This document shows positions 44,528-53,357 of a stretch of 64,000 nt of DNA, piece after piece; position 1 is the stretch's first letter, and every line of letters starts with the position of its first letter. The notes under the pieces were generated by a model, which was given only the letters and a program-made list of their open reading frames with translations, searched no databases and had not been told where the DNA came from. Where the stretch lies: positions 1 through 64,000 of the forward strand of contig JAIBAN010000009.1 of assembly GCA_019695185.1 (NCBI GenBank). The letters run 5' to 3'. The position numbers and the translations under genes were made by a program. The stretch is from Blastocatellia bacterium. GTDB taxonomy: Bacteria > Acidobacteriota > Blastocatellia > Chloracidobacteriales > Chloracidobacteriaceae.

Positions 44528-46321
44528 ATGGCTGATAACTTAACCCAGTCCGGCACGAAAGGTGCTGCGGCCTCTACCATTCACTCCAACGACCCAGATA
44601 CCAACTCACTCAACGATGCTTCCCTGACCCCCGGTGAAGATGCTGATTTCGGGGCAATGCTTGACGATTTCGAGCAGGCAACCGCTTCCAGCATTAGCAT
44701 CGGTGAAATTGTCAACGGAAAAGTCATCAAGGTTTCCGACCGCGGTGTCATCATTGATATCGGGTTCAAATCCGAAGGCATCGTTGCGAAAGAAGAATTC
44801 ACCAACCACGAAGGCGTCATTACCGTGCAACCGGGTGATTCGGTTGATGTCATGGTGAAGCAGTTCGAAAACATGGACGGTTATGTCGAACTGTCCCGGG
44901 CTGATGCCGTCCGGCTCCAAATTTGGGACGTGATTGAAAAGGCATACACCGACAGTGAAACCATCAAGGGTCGCGTGGTCGAGCGGATCAAAGGCGGCCT
45001 GCGGGTTGATTTGGGTGGAGTCAGTGGCTTCCTGCCGGGCAGCCAGGTTGACGTTCGCCCAGTACGAAACCTCGACGCCCTCAAGGGCAAGGAAATGGAA
45101 CTGCGGGTTCTTAAAGTCAACAAGAAACGCAGCAACATTGTGCTTTCGCGCAAAGTCGTCCTGGAAGAGGAGGTCACCAAGAAAAAAGGCCAAACCCTCG
45201 AACTGTTGGATGACGACGTGATCGTGACCGGTCAGGTGAAAAACATCACCGACTACGGTGTGTTTGTTGATTTGGGTGGAATTGACGGGTTGCTGCACAT
45301 CACGGACATTTCCTGGGGTCGCCTCCAAAAACCGAGCGATGTGTTCAAAGTTGGTGACAACATTCAGGTTAAGGTCCTTAAATTTGACCGGGACAAAGGC
45401 CGGGTCAGCCTTGGGTTCAAACAGTTGCAACCGGATCCGTGGGATACCGTCAATGAACGGTACCATAAGGGCGATGTGGTTCGAGGTCAGGTGGCTTCGG
45501 TAACCGATTACGGTGCCTTCATTGAACTGGAAGAAGGTGTTGAAGGACTAGTTCACGTTTCGGAAATGAGCTGGTCAAAACGGATTAAACATCCCTCCAA
45601 AATTGTGGCTCCCGGCCAGGATGTCGAGGCCATCATTTTGGAAGTGGATCAGTCCAACCGCCGGATCAGCCTGGGCATGAAACAGGCGATTCCCAACCCG
45701 TGGGATACGGTGATGGAGCGCTACACGGTAGGCACTCGGGTTTCCGGGCGGGTCCGCAATCTGACCGAATTCGGTGCCTTTATTGAAATTGAAGACGGGA
45801 TTGACGGGCTGGTTCACGTTTCTGACATGTCCTGGACCAAACGGATCAAACATCCGTCCGAAGCCCTTAAAAAGGGCCAGCAGGTTGAAGCCGTCATCAC
45901 CAACATTGATACCGAAAACCGCCGTCTGAGCCTCTCAATCAAAGACCTTGAACCGAATGCCTGGGATCGTTTCTTCCAGGTTCACAAACCGGGTGATGTG
46001 GTCACAGGTAAAGTGACCCGCTTTGCCAGCTTCGGTGCATTTGTCGAACTGGAAGGCGGAATTGAAGGCTTGTGCCACGTTTCGGAACTGTCCGATCAGC
46101 GGATTGAAAAACCGGAAAATGCAGTTTCCATCGGTCAGGAACTGCAATTCAAGGTGCTCAAACTGGACGAAGGCCAAAAGAAAATCGGCCTCTCAGCCCG
46201 TGCTGTCGGCAAAGAAAATGACCCGGAAGATGTGAGCAATTACATCAATAATGAAACCATAACCAGTTTGGGCGAGTTGACCAACTTCTTGGCTGATGAC
46301 GGTGAAGCTAAAGAAAGCTAA
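44528..46321 (+). CDS. rpsA: 30S ribosomal protein S1
   Basis: The 597-residue protein has six S1 RNA-binding domains: about 55-125, 140-208, 223-293, 308-380, 395-468 and 482-552. Domains 3 to 6 show the regular GxVxxxxxxGxFVxL...GLxHxSxxS pattern, while domains 1 and 2 are the divergent ribosome-binding ones. S1 binds the 30S subunit and helps load mRNAs with weak or structured leaders. This may matter here because many genes in the window have repeat hairpins instead of a Shine-Dalgarno sequence. The gene has its own promoter and a terminator. Confidence 0.97.
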   Translation: MADNLTQSGTKGAAASTIHSNDPDTNSLNDASLTPGEDADFGAMLDDFEQATASSISIGEIVNGKVIKVSDRGVIIDIGFKSEGIVAKEEFTNHEGVITVQPGDSVDVMVKQFENMDGYVELSRADAVRLQIWDVIEKAYTDSETIKGRVVERIKGGLRVDLGGVSGFLPGSQVDVRPVRNLDALKGKEMELRVLKVNKKRSNIVLSRKVVLEEEVTKKKGQTLELLDDDVIVTGQVKNITDYGVFVDLGGIDGLLHITDISWGRLQKPSDVFKVGDNIQVKVLKFDRDKGRVSLGFKQLQPDPWDTVNERYHKGDVVRGQVASVTDYGAFIELEEGVEGLVHVSEMSWSKRIKHPSKIVAPGQDVEAIILEVDQSNRRISLGMKQAIPNPWDTVMERYTVGTRVSGRVRNLTEFGAFIEIEDGIDGLVHVSDMSWTKRIKHPSEALKKGQQVEAVITNIDTENRRLSLSIKDLEPNAWDRFFQVHKPGDVVTGKVTRFASFGAFVELEGGIEGLCHVSELSDQRIEKPENAVSIGQELQFKVLKLDEGQKKIGLSARAVGKENDPEDVSNYINNETITSLGELTNFLADDGEAKES

Positions 46322-46349
46322 ACACTGGTTTCCATTTGATCGGAAGAAG

Positions 46350-46382
46350 GCGTTGCCGAAGCATTTCGGTAACGCTTTTTTC
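46350..46382 (+). terminator. Rho-independent terminator after rpsA
   Basis: GCGTTGCCGAA (46350-46360) pairs with TTCGGTAACGC (46365-46375), with one G-T pair, followed by six T. Confidence 0.92.
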
Positions 46383-46474
46383 ATTTTCGGGAACCCTGAC
46401 GGGCGGTGAAACGACAGTACCCTGCATACCACGTCACATTCAGAAAAGCACCATAACCGTTGCCAGGAGGCTTT

Positions 46475-47302
46475 ATGAAATTACAACACATATTCCCGGT
46501 CTGTGCAGTGTTGCTTGTCTTGTGGGGCAACTTTTCCGCAACAGGTTCAGCCCAATCTCAAAGCCGTTCCTATCCCGTCGAACGGATCCGCCGTGATCCA
46601 GTGCAGGTCACCATTTTCGTTGAGGGTTCCCCTGCCCCGGTTTACCCTGATGGTCCGTACCGTTGGATTGAAGGCCGGCGCGGCCAGCGTTTTGCCTTTC
46701 ACATCACCAATCCCAATGCTTTTCCGGTTGGTGTCATCCCTTCGGCTGACGGCCATTCCCTGACTGCGGATGGAAGGGCTTCGGCATCGCATCCAGCCTA
46801 TGTGGTGCAGCCTTACGAAACCATTACTGTTTCGCTCTGGCGGGAAGATTTGCAAGGTGGCCGGGAGCTGGTCTTTACCTCGATTGACCAGTCGCTGGCT
46901 GCCCGCAAAGGAGACCGGCGCAATATCGGGGTTTTAGGCGTGTTGGTCTGGCAGTTGGAAGACCGTTACCAACAACGCCCGGTTCCGCTGCAAAAGGACC
47001 GGGAATCGGCTGAAAACCGCAAAACCCAGCCTGGAACAGCAGGGAAATCAGCCGATTCTTCAATTTACCAGGATAACGGAGGCATTGGCGTAGGTGCCGG
47101 TAACCGGGTTGGTGACAGTGCTTATCTGACAGACCAGTATCGGCGGGTCCGGGTACTCGGTACGGTTTCGCTTTATTATGACGACCGGCCTGGGTTGATT
47201 CGGGCCGGGGTTCTCCTGGACCCCTATGAATATCGCCAGCCACGGGACCGGCGGCGGGCCAACCCGTTTCCCGGCGAATACAAAGGTGTGCGAATTCCCT
47301 GA
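46475..47302 (+). CDS. Secreted protein of unknown function
   Basis: The 275-residue protein has a clear signal peptide (about 1-25, ending TGSAQ). The mature part is beta-rich, starts VTIFVEGSPAPVYPDGPYRWIEGRRGQRF and has no cysteine after the signal. It ends with an Arg/Pro-rich stretch. CAGGAGG lies five bases before the ATG at 46475, which fixes the start. I did not recognise a family. It is followed in the same direction by a ferredoxin-like gene. Confidence 0.75.
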   Translation: MKLQHIFPVCAVLLVLWGNFSATGSAQSQSRSYPVERIRRDPVQVTIFVEGSPAPVYPDGPYRWIEGRRGQRFAFHITNPNAFPVGVIPSADGHSLTADGRASASHPAYVVQPYETITVSLWREDLQGGRELVFTSIDQSLAARKGDRRNIGVLGVLVWQLEDRYQQRPVPLQKDRESAENRKTQPGTAGKSADSSIYQDNGGIGVGAGNRVGDSAYLTDQYRRVRVLGTVSLYYDDRPGLIRAGVLLDPYEYRQPRDRRRANPFPGEYKGVRIP

Positions 47303-47399
47303 CTTGGCGTTTGTGAGAGAAAATGGTACAACATCAAGGCTGGCGCTGCCATCAGGCAACGGCCAGCCTATTTTCCATTTTACCCAGAATAAAACATCC

Positions 47400-47711
47400 A
47401 TGCCGGGAACACCTCCAACCGAACTGTTTGAACCCTTTGAGCGCTTGATCGAAATTGATGTCCTTGGGGAAAAAATGCTGGTTCCGGAAAACAACACCAT
47501 TCTGCGTTGTCTCCAATACATCAATATGGAAAGCATTTCCTATGGTGATTTTTGCTGGAACGGCGATTGCACCAATTGCCAGATTTGGTACCAGCGTCCC
47601 GGCGAAGATAAAGAACTCTCATGCCTTTCCTGTCGCAAACGGATTATTGAGGGCATGAAAATCACCCGACTCAGCAAATTCATTGACCTGACTTCGAAGC
47701 CTTCGTGGTAG
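47400..47711 (+). CDS. Small ferredoxin-like [2Fe-2S] protein
   Basis: The 103-residue protein has a cysteine cluster of plant-type ferredoxin style: Cys52, Cys57 and Cys60 (C-x4-C-x2-C), then Cys75 and Cys78. VPENNTILRCLQYI before it matches the beta-grasp approach to the cluster, and EGMKITRLS follows. The distance to the last cysteine is shorter than in classical ferredoxins. The start at the ATG at 47400 is probable; the open frame extends upstream to overlap the preceding gene, without recognisable sequence. The redox partner is unknown. Confidence 0.72.
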   Translation: MPGTPPTELFEPFERLIEIDVLGEKMLVPENNTILRCLQYINMESISYGDFCWNGDCTNCQIWYQRPGEDKELSCLSCRKRIIEGMKITRLSKFIDLTSKPSW

Positions 47712-47870
47712 GTCCGGGAAAACTTTTGGAACTCTTTCCCGGCGGCAACGTGGAACGCCAGTAAAACCCACTTTGGAAACAAAAATCCGTACACGTTACC
47801 GAATTCGCCTGTCCGCAAGTACACCTGCAAATTGACACGGACTGGCCACACAGATCACGAAGCACACGTC

Positions 47871-48509
47871 ATGAGCATTGCGCTGAGTTATGGAATTGAA
47901 CTAAATCTGGAACGGACGATTCCAATTGAATCCGCCAGCGACCATGAGTTGGTGGCTGCGACCAAGGAAGGCGATGAACTGGCCTTCCAGGAAATCGTGC
48001 GCCGATACCGGAACCCGATCACCAATTTTGTCTTTCGAATGCTGAACGACTACGACCGTGCGGTCGAACTTGCCCAGGAAACCTTTTTGCGGATTTATGC
48101 CAATTCAGGGCGCTATGAGGCAACCTTCAGCTTTTCGACGTATATTTATCGGATTGCCACCAATCTTGCCATCAGCGAACTACGGCAACGTAAACGACGG
48201 CAATTGTTTTCGATCTTTACCCCCTGGAAGACCGCTCCGGAAAGTCCGGAAGATGAGCAAATGCTTGACCTGCCCGACACCCGGCCCTTACAGGACGAGG
48301 ATTTGATTGATCGGGAGCGTCGCCTTGCTCTCTCCAAGGCAATTAAAACATTGCCGGAAAAGTATCGGGCAGCTTTGGTCTTGCGAGATGTCGAGGGAAT
48401 CAGTTATGAAAATATTGCACAAATTCTTGACATTTCCGAAGGTACGGTCAAATCACGCATCAATCGGGCACGAAATATGCTTCGTGAGAAACTCCAGGCA
48501 TATTTGTGA
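47871..48509 (+). CDS. ECF-type RNA polymerase sigma factor
   Basis: The 212-residue protein has sigma region 2 (about 30-100; AFQEIVRRYRNPITNFVFRM, YDRAVELAQETFLRIY, STYIYRIATNLA) and region 4 (about 155-205; LPEKYRAALVLRDVEGISYE and the helix-turn-helix ISEGTVKSRINRARNML). It resembles the RpoE group that controls envelope stress. The next gene encodes a zinc-finger anti-sigma factor and the one after it an HtrA-like protein, so the three form an envelope-stress module. An ATG 13 codons upstream is also possible. Confidence 0.9.
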   Translation: MSIALSYGIELNLERTIPIESASDHELVAATKEGDELAFQEIVRRYRNPITNFVFRMLNDYDRAVELAQETFLRIYANSGRYEATFSFSTYIYRIATNLAISELRQRKRRQLFSIFTPWKTAPESPEDEQMLDLPDTRPLQDEDLIDRERRLALSKAIKTLPEKYRAALVLRDVEGISYENIAQILDISEGTVKSRINRARNMLREKLQAYL

Positions 48510-48594
48510 GTCCCAGTTGCTGTTACCAAGTACAAAACGATAAGCCCATTATACTCCCACAACGAAACGTCACGGTTTTGCAAAAGGAACCACG

Positions 48595-49266
48595 ATGAAT
48601 ACGTGCAAACGAATACGGCAGCATTTGGAATTGGCTGATTTTATGGCTGAGGACAGTTTTTCCTTGGCAATTGAACAGCATCTCGCCACGTGTGCTGAAT
48701 GCCGCCGTTTCCAATCTGAAATGCTTCAGTTGAAGCACCTGTTGAAAACAGAACAGCGTGTTTCGGCCCCAGCCGATTTCGAACTGCGTCTCCAGATTCA
48801 AATCCGTCGGGTTCGCGCCGAGCAGCGAACGGTTTGGCTTCCATGGATTCCGACACCAGCTCTTTCCGCCCTGGCCGTAGTGGTGGTCTGCACTGTTGTC
48901 CTGTCGGTTTACACCAGCATTCCAGGACCGACCGGCATTTCCCAAGATCCTACTGCTGCTCATAAACCAACACCAAATTCCGGGCCGGTCCAGCTCGTGC
49001 AACCAAAACCCTTAAAGCCCGAACCGGCAGAAGGGCTGTCCTTGGTGATGGCTGCTACCGGCAGCACCGAGCCGCAGAATCGTCCAAGCCCCCGGTCAAA
49101 CCGGCAGCATGACTTGAACCCCGACAAGGTTCTGGTTTTGGTTCGTGACCAAAACAATACCGAAAACTTCGTTACCGTTCCGACGGTCATTTTCGGAGCC
49201 CAACCGGTAATCAATACAAACGCTCCGCGCACTGAACCAGCGGATGACGCCCAGCATATTTTCTGA
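48595..49266 (+). CDS. Zinc-finger (zf-HC2) anti-sigma factor
   Basis: The 223-residue protein has the anti-sigma zinc motif HLATCAECRRF (HxxxCxxC) near residues 29-34. One membrane helix (about 87-107) follows, then a Pro-rich extracytoplasmic domain with no recognised fold. It should hold the preceding sigma factor at the membrane until cleaved or released. AAAGGA precedes the start. The sigma gene ends 85 bp upstream. Confidence 0.88.
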   Translation: MNTCKRIRQHLELADFMAEDSFSLAIEQHLATCAECRRFQSEMLQLKHLLKTEQRVSAPADFELRLQIQIRRVRAEQRTVWLPWIPTPALSALAVVVVCTVVLSVYTSIPGPTGISQDPTAAHKPTPNSGPVQLVQPKPLKPEPAEGLSLVMAATGSTEPQNRPSPRSNRQHDLNPDKVLVLVRDQNNTENFVTVPTVIFGAQPVINTNAPRTEPADDAQHIF

Positions 49267-49331
49267 AGGTGCAGGCAAACGAACACCTGCTTCCGGCAGC
49301 ACAACCAAACGGAGGCAGTTCAGTCTGAAAC

Positions 49332-50876
49332 ATGTTTGATATGTCTGTATCATTTCCAAAATTTGTTTCAACCTCGTGTCTGGTTCTCAGCCTGACCCAG
49401 GTTGGAGTTGCCCAAACCCAACCGGAACAACCTGTGCCCGCACCGGGCAAAAAGACAGTTGCTCCTGTCAGTCCTCGTCTTTCAACCACCGAGGCTCGTA
49501 TCTTTGCCCCGTGGTTGGTGACGGTGGCCCATTCCTTTACTTTGGGCGAAGTGCAAAAAAACCTGCCTGAGGGAGTCAAAATCAACTCGGTGGATGCGGT
49601 TGAAATGTCTCAGGTGGAGGTCACCAACATCACAACCGGATTGGTGATGGATGGCCGGGGCTATGTTCTGACCAACCTTGTCAATCTCAACCCCGAAAAA
49701 CCGCCGACCAACCTGACAGTGGTGACGGCTGACCGCAGGGAGCTTCCCGCCCGCTTTGTCGGGTTGGACGGGGTGACCGGATTAGCCGTTTTACGGGTGA
49801 ATGGCCTCTTGATTGAACCTCCGGATGTAACCAACGATTTCACCTTGTTGAAACCTGAAGATGAGGTGCGGCTTTGGGTACCGTCCTTTGAGGTCAAGCC
49901 AACCAAAACCTCCCGGGGAAATCTTGTTTCCCGGATTACACCACCCGAAGTTCGGGTTTCACCAGCCAAAATTGAGCGAATCAGCCCCACTCGGATGGAA
50001 GTCACATTTGAACCTCCCAGTGTTGCCGGAGAGGAAGTCAGTGCAGGTGTGGTGCTTTCGAAAAAACAACAGGTCCTTGGATTGGCTCAAACGGCCACCA
50101 ATAACCTGTTGCGGGTGTTGCCGATTACGCTGGCCCGCCAGGCTTTTCAAAGGGTGTTGAAACTGGGCCGTAACGTTCCCCGCGGTTGGTTGGGAATTGG
50201 CGGCAAGGACCTTAAAGCCATACCTGCAGAGGAACGGGAAAAGCGCCATATCACAGTTTTGGAAGGGGTACTGGTCGAGAACGTACTGCCCCACAGCCCG
50301 GCGGCTTTGGCTGGCATTCAGAACTTTGACGTGGTTTCCGCTGTGGAAGGGCACCCGCTGCCTTCCCTCAAAAGTTTTCTTGAAATGATCGACCAAAACC
50401 CAGCAGGAACCGAGTTTCAATTGACGATTTGGCGAGAGGGTAAACAGTTTGAAAAAACGGTCACCTTGGGCGAAAGAGAATTAACTCAAACGTTTCTCCA
50501 ATCGCAGCAGACCTTCAATAACACCGGGGGACAATCCTTTTCAGCTCCCAAGCTGCTGCCTCCTCAGCCACAGAATGAGCAAACTGTATTTGGACTTGAA
50601 ACAACCGACATGACAGCTCAACTGGCGGCATTCTTTGGGGTTCCAGTCAGTGGTGTCCTGGTTAATACCGTTATTCGGGGAAGCTTGGCTGAACTTTCCG
50701 GTTTTCAGGCAGGTGATGTGATTGTGGAAATGAAAGGAAAGAAAACCCCATTTCGGACCCAATATTTTGAGGTTTTACTGGACGGATTGAAGTCTTTTGA
50801 CCAAATCCAGGTCGTACGAAACAAGAAACTGATAACTCTGACTCTTGGAAAAGGGCGAGTTCAGGTAGAGAAATAG
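49332..50876 (+). CDS. HtrA-like PDZ protein with broken catalytic triad
   Basis: The 514-residue protein has a signal peptide, a trypsin-like domain (about 85-260) and two PDZ domains (about 285-370 and 415-505). In HtrA proteases the triad lies in TNNHVV, DLAVLK and GNSGG. Here these read TNLVNL (Val117 at the His position), TGLAVLR (Gly150 at the Asp position) and EVSAG, where Ser237 remains. It should not be an active serine protease. It follows an anti-sigma gene, as the protease DegS partners the anti-sigma RseA, so it may be a PDZ sensor or chaperone. The C-terminal part is otherwise regular. Confidence 0.85.
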   Translation: MFDMSVSFPKFVSTSCLVLSLTQVGVAQTQPEQPVPAPGKKTVAPVSPRLSTTEARIFAPWLVTVAHSFTLGEVQKNLPEGVKINSVDAVEMSQVEVTNITTGLVMDGRGYVLTNLVNLNPEKPPTNLTVVTADRRELPARFVGLDGVTGLAVLRVNGLLIEPPDVTNDFTLLKPEDEVRLWVPSFEVKPTKTSRGNLVSRITPPEVRVSPAKIERISPTRMEVTFEPPSVAGEEVSAGVVLSKKQQVLGLAQTATNNLLRVLPITLARQAFQRVLKLGRNVPRGWLGIGGKDLKAIPAEEREKRHITVLEGVLVENVLPHSPAALAGIQNFDVVSAVEGHPLPSLKSFLEMIDQNPAGTEFQLTIWREGKQFEKTVTLGERELTQTFLQSQQTFNNTGGQSFSAPKLLPPQPQNEQTVFGLETTDMTAQLAAFFGVPVSGVLVNTVIRGSLAELSGFQAGDVIVEMKGKKTPFRTQYFEVLLDGLKSFDQIQVVRNKKLITLTLGKGRVQVEK

Positions 50877-50885
50877 GTCTAACGA

Positions 50886-50989
50886 TTCAGGGTTCAGGGT
50901 TCAGGGTTCAGGGTTCAGGGTTCAGGAGTTTCAAATACGAGAAAGATTGACGTTCCACCGCTTCGATAGTCCTTGAGCCCTGAACCTTA
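50886..50989. repeat. GGTTCAG array with short opposing arm between convergent genes
   Basis: GGTTCAG units fill about 50886-50926, eight bases after the HtrA-like stop. AGCCCTGAACC at about 50976-50986 abuts the lpxC stop. Both genes end here, so each arm follows a stop codon. Confidence 0.9.
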
Positions 50990-51898
50990 CACATAGGCCA
51001 TTCCGATGGCGACTTGCGAAACCGAAGCCATTCCTGAAACAGCGAGTTCCGGTTCGGTGATTTCCCAGGCATCAGCCTCCCGCAGCACTTTGGTCATCAA
51101 AGCCGAGTGCAATCCGTGGCCGGAACGTTCGGCTACAATCCGCCCTTCAATGGCAATCCCCAACAACGCCAAATCACCCACAATATCAAGTACCTTGTGA
51201 CGGGCAAATTCATCGGGAAACCGGAGGGGTTCATCGTTCACCAATCCCTGCCGATCAAGAACCACAGCATTTTCCAGCGAAGCCCCCCGAACAAGCCCGT
51301 TTTTTCGCAGGGCTTCGGCTTCGTGGAGAAATCCAAACGTCCGGGCTGGGGCAATCTCCCGACAATAGGATTCAGGAGTGATTTCGAGGGAACAAACCTG
51401 GCGGCCAATCAAGGGATGGTCAAAATCAATCGTACTGTCAATAAAAAATCCATCCGAGGGATGGATTGAAATTCGTCGTTTTCCTTCAGTAATTTCAACA
51501 CTCTTCAAAATGCGCAACGTTTGCCGTGCAGCAGACAGGGAAACCACCCCTGCCCGGTAAATCATTTCAACAAATGGCTGCGCGCTGCCATCCAAAATCG
51601 GGACTTCAAAACTGTTCACCTCAATGATGGCGTTATCAATACCACAACCGTGCAAAGCTGAAAGAAGGTGCTCCACCGTTGCCACCATCACCCCTTTCCG
51701 CATCAACGTGGTTGCGTAACTGACATGGGCAACATGATGTGGAGAAGCAGCGATTTCAAATCCGTTCAAATCAGCCCGCCGAAAAACATAACCTGTGTCA
51801 GCGGGAGCCGGATACAATTTCAATTCAACAGGCATTCCGGTATGCAATCCAATTCCGGAAGCAGTGACGGCGCAAGCAAGCGTCGTTTGTAATTTCAT
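50987..51898 (-). CDS. lpxC: UDP-3-O-acyl-N-acetylglucosamine deacetylase
   Basis: LpxC catalyses the committed step of lipid A synthesis, a zinc-dependent deacetylation. The 303-residue protein has the two-domain fold: ASGIGLHTGMPVEL at the start, TVEHLLSALHGCGIDNAIIE with the zinc His, and the late HKVLDIVGDLALLG and SGHGLHSALM motifs. It implies a lipopolysaccharide-bearing outer membrane. It is transcribed leftward, with the ATG at 51898. Confidence 0.97.
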   Translation of the reverse strand: MKLQTTLACAVTASGIGLHTGMPVELKLYPAPADTGYVFRRADLNGFEIAASPHHVAHVSYATTLMRKGVMVATVEHLLSALHGCGIDNAIIEVNSFEVPILDGSAQPFVEMIYRAGVVSLSAARQTLRILKSVEITEGKRRISIHPSDGFFIDSTIDFDHPLIGRQVCSLEITPESYCREIAPARTFGFLHEAEALRKNGLVRGASLENAVVLDRQGLVNDEPLRFPDEFARHKVLDIVGDLALLGIAIEGRIVAERSGHGLHSALMTKVLREADAWEITEPELAVSGMASVSQVAIGMAYV

Positions 51899-52187
51899 TC
51901 ATCACCTCAGAGCCTGGAAGAGTCACTTACCCATCACTCTGTCAACAGATTGGATGGAAGTATGGGTTTCCCTGGTCGTCTGTTTGAAGGGGATACCGCC
52001 TGGCTCGGTGCAAGATGTGGAAAACAACCGATTGCTACCTCTGCATTTTTCATTCCATACTTTCCAGTTTCTTTCAGAAAAAAGTAAACCATTGATTTAT
52101 CAATAACTTATGCTGATTTCCAAAAAACTGAAAAGCCCCCTACCGTTGCAACAGTGCAACATCGTGGCGCAAAGTGTCGCAAATTGC

Positions 52188-53168
52188 CTACAGGGGGACT
52201 GAGACCCCCTTGAGGATTTCCTCGAGTGCAGCCTCGGATTCTTCGGTTTGCCGACGGTTGCTGGAGTAACGGGGATTAACAACTACCCGATGCGAAAGCA
52301 CGGGAACGGCAATTCGTTTGATATCATCCGGCAGGCAGAAGTCACGTCCATCCAGCACTGCCATGGCTTGGGCGGCATGCATCAAGGCCAGGCTCCCCCG
52401 CGGACTGACGCCGAGTTCAAGTAATTCGGATTCCCGTGTGGCATTGACAATCCGCAACAAGTAATCAATCAGGGCATCATCCACACGGACAGCGCGGGCA
52501 ATCGTCTGAAGCTGAACCACATCTTCGGCATGGAGCACCGGAGTCAGGGTTTTCAACGGCTCGACCCGCATTTGTGAAAGCAGCACCTGCCGCTCATCTT
52601 TAATATCCGGATATCCGATCCGCAGGCGGATCATAAAGCGGTCCAGTTGCGATTCAGGCAAAGGGTAGGTGCCATGGTGCTCAACCGGGTTCTGGGTAGC
52701 CAATACGATAAACGGTTGTGGCAACTGATAGGTCGTGTTTTCAACCGTCACCCGTCCCTCGGACATGGCTTCCAACAAACAGCTTTGGGTTTTTGGAGTT
52801 GTTCGGTTGATTTCGTCAGCCAGAATCACATTGGCAAAAATCGGCCCCTGGCGAAACTCAAACTGATTGTTTTGCTGGTTATAGACATTCAGGCCAACAA
52901 TGTCTGAAGGGAGGAGGTCGCTGGTAAACTGGATTCGGTGAAAGGTACAATCAAATGAACGGGCCAGTGCCTGAGCCAAGGTGGTTTTTCCAACACCCGG
53001 CACGTCTTCAATCAACAAGTGTCCGCCCGCCACGAGTGTCACAATGGATAAACGCACCACGTCGCGTTTTCCCCGAATGACAGAACAAATTGCATCTTCA
53101 AGTTTTCGTAACTGAACTATGGTTTCGGCTTTTGATAAACGAGGAGCAAGGTCTTGACCGGTTTCCAC
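52188..53168 (-). CDS. MoxR-family AAA+ ATPase
   Basis: The 326-residue protein has Walker A (DVPGVGKTTLAQALA), MoxR-type GPIFANVILADEINRT with Walker B, TQNPVEHHGTYPLPESQLDRF and a C-terminal lid. MoxR ATPases act as chaperones that insert metal or mature complexes, often with VWA-domain and transglutaminase proteins; a TgpA-like protein is encoded at 29.6 kb. A GTG start at 53168 is preferred because AAGGAG lies seven bases upstream. An ATG six codons earlier is possible. A hairpin over the last codons (52190-52208) is not a terminator. Confidence 0.9.
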   Translation of the reverse strand: METGQDLAPRLSKAETIVQLRKLEDAICSVIRGKRDVVRLSIVTLVAGGHLLIEDVPGVGKTTLAQALARSFDCTFHRIQFTSDLLPSDIVGLNVYNQQNNQFEFRQGPIFANVILADEINRTTPKTQSCLLEAMSEGRVTVENTTYQLPQPFIVLATQNPVEHHGTYPLPESQLDRFMIRLRIGYPDIKDERQVLLSQMRVEPLKTLTPVLHAEDVVQLQTIARAVRVDDALIDYLLRIVNATRESELLELGVSPRGSLALMHAAQAMAVLDGRDFCLPDDIKRIAVPVLSHRVVVNPRYSSNRRQTEESEAALEEILKGVSVPL

Positions 53169-53246
53169 AAAGGAACTCCTTAACATGTGCTGAACGAATG
53201 AATAGGGCAAAACTGCGCCATCATACACGGCCCGGAAGCAGGGCAC

Positions 53247-53290
53247 AAAAAAACCTGACGGGCTTCAGGAAAGAACGTCAGGTTTTTTTC
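53247..53290. terminator. Bidirectional Rho-independent terminator
   Basis: AAACCTGACG (53251-53260) pairs with CGTCAGGTTT (53276-53285). A run of A lies on the left and of T on the right. It would end the leftward two-gene unit at 53.4-55.8 kb. Confidence 0.9.
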
Positions 53291-53357
53291 CAAAGCAAGA
53301 TTTTGAAGCTTGTTCAATCAGGTTTTTCCGCTTTCCAGAAAAAACGCTTATCCCTGA

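Noticed and set aside
52190-52208. GGGGGACTGAGACCCCC hairpin as a moxR terminator
   Set aside because: The stem lies within the last codons and no T tract follows on the minus strand.
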